Assembly (NCBI GenBank): GCA_041398905.1
Contig: JAWKTV010000001.1
Location: 1 to 64,000 of the forward strand
DNA: 64,000 bases
Direction of reading: 5' to 3'
DNA from: JAWKTV01 sp041398905
GTDB taxonomy: Bacteria; Planctomycetota; Planctomycetia; Planctomycetales; Planctomycetaceae
A program made the position numbers and the translations under genes. Of the stretch, positions 56,129-64,000 are shown in pieces. Within the stretch, counting starts at the first letter, position 1; each line of letters opens with the position of its first letter. The notes under the pieces were generated by a model. That model was not told the origin of the DNA and made no database searches. It saw only the letters and a program-made list of their open reading frames with translations.

Positions 56129-56473
56129 TTAGACCGGTGCTTCGCTCGGTTCCGCCCAACTCATCATGAACTCGTTATCGAGGTCAACCTTCGCCTGATC
56201 GTCCTTCTTCGTGCCCACGGGCACGCCAAGTTCCTTCAGCTCGCGTTCCTGCTCTCCGCCGGCCTTCACCGCGCCGTCATCGCTGATGGCACGCCACCAT
56301 TGCAGGTGCGGCCAGTCACGGCGAACCGTTTTCAGGCAGGTCCGCATCGTTCGTCCGCCCGTTCCGGCACTGAAGCCCGCACGGGTCGCGATGGCGGAAT
56401 AGGTCGCCACCTTGTCGGCCCGTTTCAGTTCCCACAGCACCTCGGCGACGAGCGCCGCTCTGGACGAAGCCAT
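56129..56473 (-). CDS. Alkyltransferase-like/MGMT DNA-binding domain protein
   Basis: A 114-residue protein. VLWELKRADKVATYSAIATR, then GGRTMRTCLKTVRRDWPHL and WWRAISDDGAVKAGGEQERE, follow the MGMT C-terminal DNA-binding fold. The methyl-accepting PCHR cysteine motif is replaced around HLQWWR, as in alkyltransferase-like proteins that flag O6-alkylguanine for repair instead of reversing it. Intact. Confidence 0.65.
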   Translation of the reverse strand: MASSRAALVAEVLWELKRADKVATYSAIATRAGFSAGTGGRTMRTCLKTVRRDWPHLQWWRAISDDGAVKAGGEQERELKELGVPVGTKKDDQAKVDLDNEFMMSWAEPSEAPV

Positions 56474-56637
56474 ACCTCAATCTCCTCAAAACGCGAAGTA
56501 TCGATGGGCGTGTGGACGCGAATGCGGTCGGCATCGCCAATCACTAAACTACCGCAACGCTCGCGATGGAGCAAGGGGCCGATCCGGTTCTCATCACACA
56601 TCCAGCAGACATCAGAGAAATCCAAGACCTCCGACCC

Positions 56638-57075
56638 ATGGCTAGCCCGCTTGCCGTTTATCGTGGACCCGGCTTTCAACTCCAGCATCCGGACGACTGG
56701 CTCGTCGAGGAGACCGACAACGGCTCCGAGGCGACGGTCACGCTCCGGCCAGAAGACGACAGCACCGCGCTGTGGTCGCTCAGCATCCTCCGCGAGTGCC
56801 CCGAGCCTCGCGACACACTCGCGGCCGTCATCGACGCCTTCGCCGAAGAGTACGACGACATCGAGACCGATGACCAGACGCAGCAGATCGCCGGCCGCGA
56901 CGCCATCGGCACCGACATCGAGTTCGTCTGCCTGGAACTCACCAACACCGCCGTGTTGCGAATCTTTCAATCCCCCGCCTTCACGGCGATGCTCTGGGTC
57001 CAGGCCACCGACCATGAGTGGGACGACCTCCATACCGAACTCGACGCGATCACGGCGTCGATCCAACTGACCTAG
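56638..57075 (+). CDS. Conserved hypothetical protein
   Basis: About 145 residues from ATG 56638 (MASPLAVYRGPGFQLQHPDD); ATG 56566 is an alternative. An alternating beta pattern (WLVEETDNGSEATVTLRPED; ALWSLSILRECPEPRDTLAA) is followed by DELDAITASIQLT-like end. It resembles DUF-type phage-protein or lipoprotein-like domains with the FQLQHPDDW opening seen in Mog1/PsbP-like proteins. Function unknown. Confidence 0.6.
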   Translation: MASPLAVYRGPGFQLQHPDDWLVEETDNGSEATVTLRPEDDSTALWSLSILRECPEPRDTLAAVIDAFAEEYDDIETDDQTQQIAGRDAIGTDIEFVCLELTNTAVLRIFQSPAFTAMLWVQATDHEWDDLHTELDAITASIQLT

Positions 57076-57180
57076 CCCCGCCGCAGGCAGTGCTGGAAAC
57101 CGTTCGCTGCGGCAATCATCCAGGTAGTACAGACGTCCAGTGCACGCAGCAACCACGGACCAACGCCGACGGTTCATGCC

Positions 57181-58483
57181 GTGAGTCTTCCTGCACGCAA
57201 TCGACCGCCGCAACTCCGGCCAGTGACCGACCCCGCTGACATTGCTCAGGCCGTCGTGGCGGCCCAGGCGGTCTTCACCGCCGGCAATCTGCTCACAACT
57301 GGTGCCTTCCTTTACTACTTCGCCAACGCGCTGCATCCGTCGGCGCTGCTGTTCGCCGTGCTGCTGGTGACCCCCGAAGTCAGCGGCACCGCTTCCCTCT
57401 GGACCCGCCGCATCGTCATCGCCCTCGGCAGCCGCAAGCGGACTTGGCTATGGTTCTTCGCCATCGCCCGGCTGGCCGCGCTCGGCATCCCGGCCGTCGC
57501 GTGGCCCGGTTGGCACCTCAACGAGACGCTCGCCTTCTGGCTGCTCGTGGCTTCGCTGGCGATCTCGCAAGCGACGCAGTCAGTCGCCTACGTGGCGTAC
57601 CTCTCCTGGATGGCGGACCTCGTTCCCAGCGAGACCTGGGGGCGATTCTTCGCGGCTCCGCCGCATCGCCAATGTCGCTGTGCTGCTGATCATGCCGGCC
57701 GTCGTCACGCTGCTCAGGCAGCACTGGGGGGAATGGCTCGGCGGCTCTGGAGTCACCGGAGGCTACCTGGTCATCTTCCTCATCGGGAACGCGCTGCAAC
57801 TGGTGACCATCGTCCCGCTGCTCAGGGTCCACGACCTCCCGATCGACGACTGGCGCGATGGTGGACCGGCCTGGCGAGAGCTGGTCACCACCTGCCGCAC
57901 GCAACCGAATCTCCGATGGATCATCCTCTCCGCCTGGTGGCTGGCGTTCGCACAAGGTCTCACGCAGGCCCCCTTCTTTCGCTATCAGGTCAATGTCCTG
58001 CACCAGCCCATCGAGACCTACCTGCTCCTCAGCGGATTGATGTACGGACTGCAGATCCCCCTCAGCACGCTCGGCGGCTGGCTATCCGACCACAGCGGGG
58101 ACCGCGGCCCGACCATGTTCGGGCTGCTGCTCGTCAGCCTGGCGATGCTCTTCTGGTTTCTCGCCCGGCCCGGGCAGTCCGCCTGGCTGATCGGCGCGTA
58201 TGCGACTTGGGGCCTGTTCGGACTCGTCAACGTCTGCCAACGCAACCTGCTGCTCAGACACGCCCGACACGTCGAAAACGCCACGCCGCTGGCAGCCCTG
58301 GAACAAATCTCCGGCCTGCTCGCAGGAGTCGCCGGCCTGACAGGCGGCTGGCTGCTGGACCAACTCCTCGCCAGGCTTGGGACGAGCAGTCCGCTGATGC
58401 CCTACTTCATCCTGTTCGGCATCTCATGGTTCGGCCGAGCCACCGCCCCGCTCTGGCTGCTGCCCGTCCGTCGACAAGAGTGA
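57181..58483 (+). CDS. MFS-type transporter (frameshifted)
   Basis: About 435 residues from GTG 57181 with around eleven hydrophobic helices (LFAVLLVTPEVSGTASLW; ETLAFWLLVASLAISQATQS; GYLVIFLIGNALQLVTIVPL; MFGLLLVSLAMLFWFLARPG). The frame changes near 57657, after which RRIANVAVLLIMPAVVTLL continues the fold. Substrate not predictable. No partner gene is adjacent. Confidence 0.8.
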
Positions 58484-58656
58484 CTTCGTACAGGCAACTG
58501 CCTGAGTCGCCGTTACGAATGCGTACACGCGGATTTACCAGCCAGCCGACGTGCGTCGGCACCCGAACCGGGGCGGTCTCCTTGGAAGGCTGCGATGCTC
58601 ACCGACGACGTCACTGGCAGTCCGTGACACCAGTTGTTCAGCAGCCCTTTAGCCGG

Positions 58657-59496
58657 CTAGGACAGATCCAGTTGATAGAACTCCCGCGCGGTGCGGTGGT
58701 AAATGTGGGCCTGTTCGTCGGGGGACAGTTCGCTCAGGAGGTCTTGCACGGTGTGAAAGGCGCGTTCGTAGGTGGCGGCGAGCAGGCAGACGGGCCAGTC
58801 ACTGCCGTACATCAGTCGATCCGGGCCGAAGGCGTCGAGGGCGATGTCGACGTAGCGTCGGAGGTCGTCGGGTCGCCACGCCTGCCAGTCGGCTTCCGTC
58901 ACCATGCCGGAGAGCTTGCAATGCATGTTGGGGAACTTCGCCGCCGCGCGAAAGTTCGCTTCCCAGTTGTCCAATCGCCCCGCCTTGATTTCCGGCTTGG
59001 CGAGGTGGTCGATAACCATCTTCAGTTCCGGCAGCTCTTGGGCGAGCCGCTGCGCATGCTGCAGATGCTTGACATAGAAGAGCAGATCGAAGGGGACTTT
59101 GTGTCGTTCGAGTACCTTGAGCCCGCGGAGCACATCCGGCCGGATGATGAAGTCGTCGTCCGGCTCGCCCTGGGTGATATGGCGAATCCCCACGAAGCGG
59201 GGGTGCTCGTTGAACTCAAGCAATTGTCGCTCACACTCCGTGCTGGCGAGGTCGACCCAGCCGACGACGCCGGCGATCCATTCATGTCGTGCGGTCAGTT
59301 CGAGCGCCCAGCGATTCTCGTCGAGGTTGTGTTGCGTCTGCACGAAGACCGTGTGCGTCACGCCGACGGTGTCGATGAGCGGCTTGAGGTCCGCGGGCAG
59401 AAAGCTGCGGTTGATCGGTTTGTGCCGCGGGGCCTCGAGCCAACCGGTGTCAAAGCGGCCGAGTTCCCAGAAGTGCTGGTGGGCGTCGATGAGCAT
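58657..59496 (-). CDS. Amidohydrolase (L-fuconolactonase/PDC hydrolase-like)
   Basis: A 279-residue TIM-barrel hydrolase starting MLIDAHQHFWELGRFDTGWL (metal-binding HQH). QTQHNLDENRWALELTARHE, VIDHLAKPEIKAGRLDNW and MYGSDWPVCLL follow in order. These match the amidohydrolase_2 group that opens sugar or aromatic lactones. In planctomycetes it is often linked to fucose or rhamnose breakdown; no sugar genes adjoin here. Intact. Confidence 0.92.
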   Translation of the reverse strand: MLIDAHQHFWELGRFDTGWLEAPRHKPINRSFLPADLKPLIDTVGVTHTVFVQTQHNLDENRWALELTARHEWIAGVVGWVDLASTECERQLLEFNEHPRFVGIRHITQGEPDDDFIIRPDVLRGLKVLERHKVPFDLLFYVKHLQHAQRLAQELPELKMVIDHLAKPEIKAGRLDNWEANFRAAAKFPNMHCKLSGMVTEADWQAWRPDDLRRYVDIALDAFGPDRLMYGSDWPVCLLAATYERAFHTVQDLLSELSPDEQAHIYHRTAREFYQLDLS

Positions 59497-59613
59497 GATG
59501 GGATTGACCGGTGACGGAGGCGTGGTGGAGATCGAACAAATGCCGCCCGAGTGTAGTCAATTCCGGTGATGCGACGGAGGGTTGCCGCGACCGCAGGCCG
59601 CGGCGGACCTCGC

Positions 59614-60849
59614 CTACTTCCCGATCCAGCGGCGCCAGAACGAGTCGCGTCCACTGAGGTAGTCCTTGAGCGCGGCGATGAGCTCGTCCGCCGACTGGTA
59701 GCGGTCCGCTGGGCGGGGCTGAATCGCCTTGACGATGATTCGCTCGAGTCCGCGGGGGACTTGCGGGTTGACTTTGCGTGGTGTCGCCGGTCGGCCGGCG
59801 AGAATTCGCTCGACGAGTTGCTGCCGGTCCTTCCCATCGAACGCCGGAGTGAGCGTAGAGAGCTCGTACAGCGTCAGTCCGAGCGAATAGAGGTCGCTCC
59901 GCTCGTCGAACAGTCCTTCGAACTGTTCGGGGGCCATGTACCTCGGCGTGCCGGCCATCCCACCGCGACGGGCATTGGTCGACTCCTCTGGTGTGACGGC
60001 GAGACCGAAGTCGGCGACCCACACTCCGCCGCGGGTGTCGATCAGCAGGTTCGCAGGCTTGATGTCGCGGTGCAGGGTCGACTGGCGATGCGCGTGGCGG
60101 AGCGCGTCGGCAGCCTGCAGTCCGATGCGGGCGATAGCCTTCCAGGCGTCCTTGCGGAGTACGCCGCCAGTCGCGGCTGATGCCTGTCGGGCGGGCCGGT
60201 TTGGGAGTTGGGCCGACTTCCCTGAAAGTCGGCCGAGATATCCGCCGGGGTGACCACACCGGGACCGTCTCGCAGCCGCTCGATCAATCGATTCAGACCC
60301 ACGCCTTCGATGAGCTGCATGACGTAGTAGCACATGCCGTCCTGCTCACCGAAGCTGAAGATCGGGACAATGTGCGGATGCTTGAGCGCAGCGGCGGTGC
60401 GGGCCTCCTGTTGAAATCGCTCCCGCCAGCGGGTGCGGCTGGATGCTTTCCATGGCAGCAGCTTCACCGCCACTTTGCGGCCAATCGGGTCCTGCTCGGC
60501 TTCGAAGACCACACCCATCCCGCCGCGGCCAATCTCCCGCAGCACACGACAGTCTCCCAGTCGCTCGATGTCGAAGCGCTCGGGCATTTCCCCGCACGAC
60601 GGTCGATTCCCGTTCTGTCTTCCAGTCTTCGATCGCGGCGATCAGCGGAAAGAGTTCGCGAATCTGGCCAGCAAGGTGCGGATGGCTGGCGACGTACTCC
60701 TCGACCGACGGCGACTCGCCGCGACGGACCGCGTCCAGGTAATCGCTGGCGAGCTTCTCGACCGGCTCGCGTGACACTCCCGCGTGATCGGTCGGCCGGG
60801 TAGGCAACCCGAACAGGCCCGCCTCCGCATCATGTGGATCGTTCGTCAC
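59614..60849 (-). CDS. Ser/Thr protein kinase (frameshifted)
   Basis: About 410 residues. The N-terminus (DYLDAVRRGESPSVEEYVAS) is typical of planctomycete kinases. The catalytic domain has CRVLREIGRGGMGVVFEAEQ, KVAVKLLPWKAS, LHRDIKPANLLIDTRGGVW, VADFGLAVTPEE and GTPRYMAPEQFEGLFDERSD. Frame changes fall near 60595 and 60190. It ends soon after the kinase fold, with no membrane segment. The adjacent sigma factor makes them a likely signalling pair. Confidence 0.92.
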
Positions 60850-60871
60850 GCGGTCACTCTCGGAAACACGA

Positions 60872-61519
60872 TCAACGCCGATCCATGAACCCGGGGATCG
60901 CTTCCAGCACCTTTCGCAATCGAGTGATCGCCCGGATGTATCGCGCGCTCGCCGCCTGCTCGCTCAGCCCCAGCACATGGGCGGTCTCGCTGTTGGACAG
61001 CTCTTCAAAGTGTCGCAGCGCGAGAACTTCGCGATCCAGGTCTCCCATGCCGGCCAGGGCCAGGTTCAACTGCTCCGACAGCTCGGCCCGCAGCACCGCC
61101 TGGCTGGGCGAGGTGAGATGCCCCAGCAGTCTGAACGACAGCGAGAAGGATGTCGACTGCGAAGTCCATCCGCTCGTCAGTGATCGGTCGCGACCGGCGT
61201 CGCGGGACTGTGTCCCCAGGTGCCGCCGATGCACGTCGACCAGTGTCTGGTTGCTGATGAGCCGCAGCCAGATGAAGAAACCTTGCGGCGAGTCGTACAG
61301 GAAATGTTCGATCCGCTGCTCGGCGGCGAGATAGGCCTCCTGCAAGACGTCGTCGGGATCAACGCGTCCCGTCAGCCGGCTGTCGATGCGGAAGTTGATG
61401 ATCCGCCACAACCGATCGCGATAGTGATTGAACAGCTTTGCGAGCGCGGCGCGATCACCGTGAATCACCTGATTCACGAGATGTTCAATCGCGTCATCGG
61501 TTAGCGGCTGATCACTCAA
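60872..61519 (-). CDS. ECF-type sigma factor
   Basis: About 215 residues from the TTG at 61519 (SDQPLTDDAIEHLVNQVIHG), preceded by GGAGAGG. Region 2: ALAKLFNHYRDRLWRIINFR and VDPDDVLQEAYLAAEQR. Region 4: LRHFEELSNSETAHVLGLSE and ASARYIRAITRLRKVLEAIP. It lies just upstream of the kinase gene on the same strand; this sigma-kinase arrangement is common in planctomycetes and suggests phosphorylation-linked control. Confidence 0.9.
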   Translation of the reverse strand: MSDQPLTDDAIEHLVNQVIHGDRAALAKLFNHYRDRLWRIINFRIDSRLTGRVDPDDVLQEAYLAAEQRIEHFLYDSPQGFFIWLRLISNQTLVDVHRRHLGTQSRDAGRDRSLTSGWTSQSTSFSLSFRLLGHLTSPSQAVLRAELSEQLNLALAGMGDLDREVLALRHFEELSNSETAHVLGLSEQAASARYIRAITRLRKVLEAIPGFMDRR

Positions 61520-61720
61520 GAAAACCTCTCCACCGAGATGACGCCGCAAAGGTCGCGTCAAGGAACAGTTGTTGAGTCGAGCTTCCCGACCGCGTTTCAT
61601 CAGATGACAACGTTGCCGCAGACTGTCCTCCGGAGGACCGACCGTTCCGGAAACAGACCATCTCACTTCCGCAGGGTGAACTCTTGCCCCGCATCACACA
61701 CCCGTGAAAGCCACACAGCA

Positions 61721-62332
61721 ATGACACTCTCAACACTATTGAACATCAACAGGGCGACGGCCGTCAAACTGTTCGCCGCCGGGATCATTCTGGCGGGTTC
61801 CACCAACGCCGCCAAGGCCCAGTGCGCAGCGCCCGGTGGAGGTGCTGCCACCGGGGCCGGCGGAGCGGCAACCGCCGCCTTCGGAGGGTTCAATCCCCTG
61901 CAGGCCCAACTGTTGCAGCAGCAGGTGCTCCAGCAGCAGCTCGCCCAGCAGATGCGGGCGCAGGCGATCGCCGCGATGCAGCAACAGGCGCTGCTGCAGC
62001 AGCAGGCCTTACGGCAACAGGCGTACCTCCAGCAGCAGGCTGTTGCGCGCGAACAGACGTTGCGGCGTCAGCAGCAGCTCAGTTCGTCAGCGGAGTTCGC
62101 GTCCAGCGGCAACGGCGCATGCGGTCGTTCCACATCAGGCCGCGGCGGTTCGCAGCCAGTGAAGCGGTCGAAATCGAAGGACACGGACGCGACTCCATCT
62201 CGATTCGTCGCGACCGCGATGACCGCAAGCCAGAAAGCGGCGTCGCAACGGTTCTGGGCCGGCCGCGCGAGCTCACCATCCAGCCTCTCCCGGTCCCGCG
62301 ACGTTGAGGAGTTCCTGGCATCGGTGCGATAG
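61721..62332 (+). CDS. Secreted Gln/Ala-rich protein
   Basis: About 203 residues. A signal peptide (RATAVKLFAAGIILAGSTNA) is followed by a Gly/Ala stretch and a long Gln-rich coiled region (LLQQQVLQQQLAQQMRAQAI; QQQALLQQQALRQQAYLQQQ). The tail is Ser/Arg-rich; a frame change in the tail (near 62080) would give FAASEAVEIEGHGRDSISIR instead. Low complexity; function unknown. Confidence 0.6.
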   Translation: MTLSTLLNINRATAVKLFAAGIILAGSTNAAKAQCAAPGGGAATGAGGAATAAFGGFNPLQAQLLQQQVLQQQLAQQMRAQAIAAMQQQALLQQQALRQQAYLQQQAVAREQTLRRQQQLSSSAEFASSGNGACGRSTSGRGGSQPVKRSKSKDTDATPSRFVATAMTASQKAASQRFWAGRASSPSSLSRSRDVEEFLASVR

Positions 62333-62617
62333 TCTCGATACCCGCCTCCGCACGATGCGGCTTTGCCGTCGTGACGACGCGGAGCGACACTGTGGTCGCG
62401 CTTGCTTCACAAGCAGCTCTCCCCGCTCAACCCCGGCGCTGTGTCCTACGGGCCGCGCCGGGGTTGCAGTTTTGTCGAAGCCCCAGCCGCGATTCCCCCC
62501 TACCAGTACGCAGCGCCAGCAAGTGCGACCAGATCGCAGGCTCACTCGCTGGTGCTGCGGACTGGCAAGACACATGATCGGAGCAAGCCTCATCGCCCTG
62601 AGGCGGCGTCCTGACCA
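62333..62617. other. Intergenic region
   Basis: About 285 bases between convergent genes. A few short GC-rich inverted repeats (around 62435-62470) are visible, but I see no supported gene. It probably holds terminators for both neighbours. Confidence 0.4.
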
Positions 62618-64000
62618 CTACGGAGTCGAGCGCACCCGCACCACGACCGGGCCGGATGTTTGACCGCCGCCGGCTCCGGTTTTGAGATGGAACACGCGCG
62701 ACTGATCGAGCGCCACCGGGGCGGCGGTGATGAAGAACTCGCGCTCGCTCTGGTCCTCCAGCAGCAGCAGACCGTTGAGGCCGATGTTGTCGACGAAGAC
62801 GGCGTAGGGCAGATTTCGGCCGGAGTCCTCGTTGCCGAACCCAATGACCTCCTTCGATCCTTTTCGGTCGACGATCAGCTTAAGCATGATCGTCTCCCGG
62901 GCCTGATGTCGTAGACGGGGTAGCCCTCCGGGGAAGTCTCGACTGGCTGCGCCCCGTTCGCGGCCGGAACGATGGTGATGTCCAGTTTGGCGGGTTCGCC
63001 GCGGGTGATTTTGCCGAGGCCGCCTCCCTCGTGCGTGATGGCTTCGCCCCGAATGGTCGCCATCGAGCGGGACCTGGAGGCGGACTGCTCCGCCTCCGCG
63101 ACTTCCGGCGCGTCGGCCGCGCACAGCAGCAGGCCAAACGCCTGCATCTGTCCCGGTTCGATCGTCACCGGTGCGGCGACGCGGAAGCCGGTGGGGAGAT
63201 TGTCGAACTCGACCGTCACCGGACCGTCGTAGCCGTCGATGCGATCAACCGTGACTTTGAACTCACGTCCGCCGCCAGCGGGGACGGTCGGGTTCTGGTC
63301 ATTCACGGTCACTTTGAAGTCGGGGCGGCTTGGGCGCACCGTCAATGTGTACTTGAAGTCATCGCCCTCGAAGCCCCGCACGTCGCTCAACCGGACGACG
63401 TATTCGCCATCCTCCGGCGTGAGGAACGTGAGTCGGGAATCGGCCCCCAGTTCGCGTGTGCTGTCGTCGTCGTTCTCATAATGGATCGGGAAGACGGGCA
63501 GACCATTCGGGATCGGTTCGGTGCCTGTCGGCAGTGGTTCGACGATGTAGCACGGCTCACCGAGCGCGTGCGCCACCGGGGTCGTGCCAAAGTAGCCCCA
63601 CCGCTTTCCGCCGCCGGGGTACACCAGGAATCCGGAGTCCGGCCCACGCGGGTACATCCAGAGGCGGGCGACCTCGCCATTCGCGTACAGATACTGGTTC
63701 AGTTCCATCTCTTCCCAGTTGAAGACGCGGAAGTCGCCTGACTCGTCGCCGTTCTTGCCGCGGAAGGTGAAGTACGAATCTCGCACCGCCTGCAGCCGCA
63801 CCCGCTCGACTGACTCGCCAGTGTCGGTCAGTACCTCAACGAACGAATCCAGCGGCGATTTGGACCGGGCCGCGTTGACTTCAATGACCCACTCCTCGCC
63901 CGCTCTGGCGGAGAAGCGGAAGCAATCCCGGTCGGCGCTGGTGTCGCTCGTTCCGCCGATCACTCCGCTGATCTTCGCCGGCAGCGCGATCGGCTGGGCC
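62618..64000 (-). CDS. PPC-domain protein, 5' end beyond window
   Basis: At least 460 residues; the frame is open to the window edge. The pre-peptidase C-terminal domain reads CFRFSARAGEEWVIEVNAAR, then SKSPLDSFVEVLTDTGESVE. Later beta-sandwich repeats follow (VVRLSDVRGFEGDDFKYTLT; GGREFKVTVDRIDGYDGPVT). A frame change near 62893 joins IRPG to ETIMLKLIVDRKGSKEVIGF and the end (VFHLKTGAGGGQTSGPVVVR). These proteins are a hallmark of planctomycete secretomes. Confidence 0.88.

Noticed and set aside
57181..59514. 777-codon plus-strand ORF
   Set aside because: After 57657 it leaves the transporter frame and then runs antisense to the amidohydrolase gene.
1..64000. tRNA or rRNA genes
   Set aside because: No tRNA-like cloverleaf or rRNA sequence was noticed by eye; a tRNAscan-SE and Rfam run would settle it.

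Overview
The window reads as DNA from a planctomycete. The right-hand ~10 kb carries planctomycete-style chromosomal genes: a Ser/Thr protein kinase next to an ECF-type sigma factor, a pre-peptidase (PPC) domain repeat protein, a Gln-rich secreted protein, an MFS transporter and an amidohydrolase. The rest is mobile or accessory DNA. Assignments come from reading motifs, not from database searches. Many genes are split by apparent single-base frameshifts while the protein sequence stays conserved across the break. They occur in plasmid, phage-like and chromosome-like parts alike, which fits uncorrected indel errors in the source assembly better than decay. I give such genes as one feature and mark where the frame changes.

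Layout. (1) 1-7.0 kb, minus strand: a large serine recombinase (cut by the window edge), small conjugation-linked proteins, a VirD4/TraG-like coupling ATPase, two membrane/exported proteins and a ParB-like protein. (2) 7.6-13.9 kb: WGR protein, resolvase, AbrB/VapC-type toxin-antitoxin, ankyrin-repeat protein, ArdC antirestriction protein, ParE/Phd-type toxin-antitoxin. (3) 14-23.8 kb: plasmid backbone with a MobF (TrwC-like) relaxase, a run of small plasmid genes with an orphan DNA methyltransferase, a repeat-rich presumed centromere, ParA plus a small partner, RepA, and an iteron origin with a perfect DnaA box. (4) 24.2-36.7 kb: one long rightward operon, with a type I restriction-modification system (hsdR, hsdM, hsdS) running with overlapping stops and starts into a metallophosphoesterase, a small adaptor-like protein, a helical protein, two different P-loop GTPases and a large GAP1-like protein. 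This matches predicted GTPase-centred conflict (defence) systems and is the most interesting part of the window. (5) 36.7-37.5 kb: HicA/HicB toxin-antitoxin with an operator inside its promoter.

(6) 37.5-53.7 kb: a phage-like island. It has an intact large serine recombinase with a small partner, two sigma-factor-like regulators transcribed divergently from a palindrome-rich spacer, and a replication/recombination set (Sak4-like ATPase, DUF669, RusA, SF2 helicase, phosphoesterase, nucleotide enzymes, primase-polymerase). A complete IS701-like insertion sequence and a two-component system follow. The island ends in a second recombinase copy truncated by an ISAs1-like remnant. No capsid, portal or terminase gene is visible. 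(7) 54.3-64 kb: chromosome-like genes, beginning with the C-terminal stub of a membrane protein directly abutting the ISAs1 remnant.

How the parts may work together: replication, partition and mobilisation genes form a plasmid backbone. ArdC and the orphan methyltransferase could protect it on entry into a new host. The RM-GTPase operon would defend the carrier, and the toxin-antitoxin pairs would stabilise the element. Whether the window is a large plasmid, an integrated plasmid or an island cannot be decided from this stretch alone.
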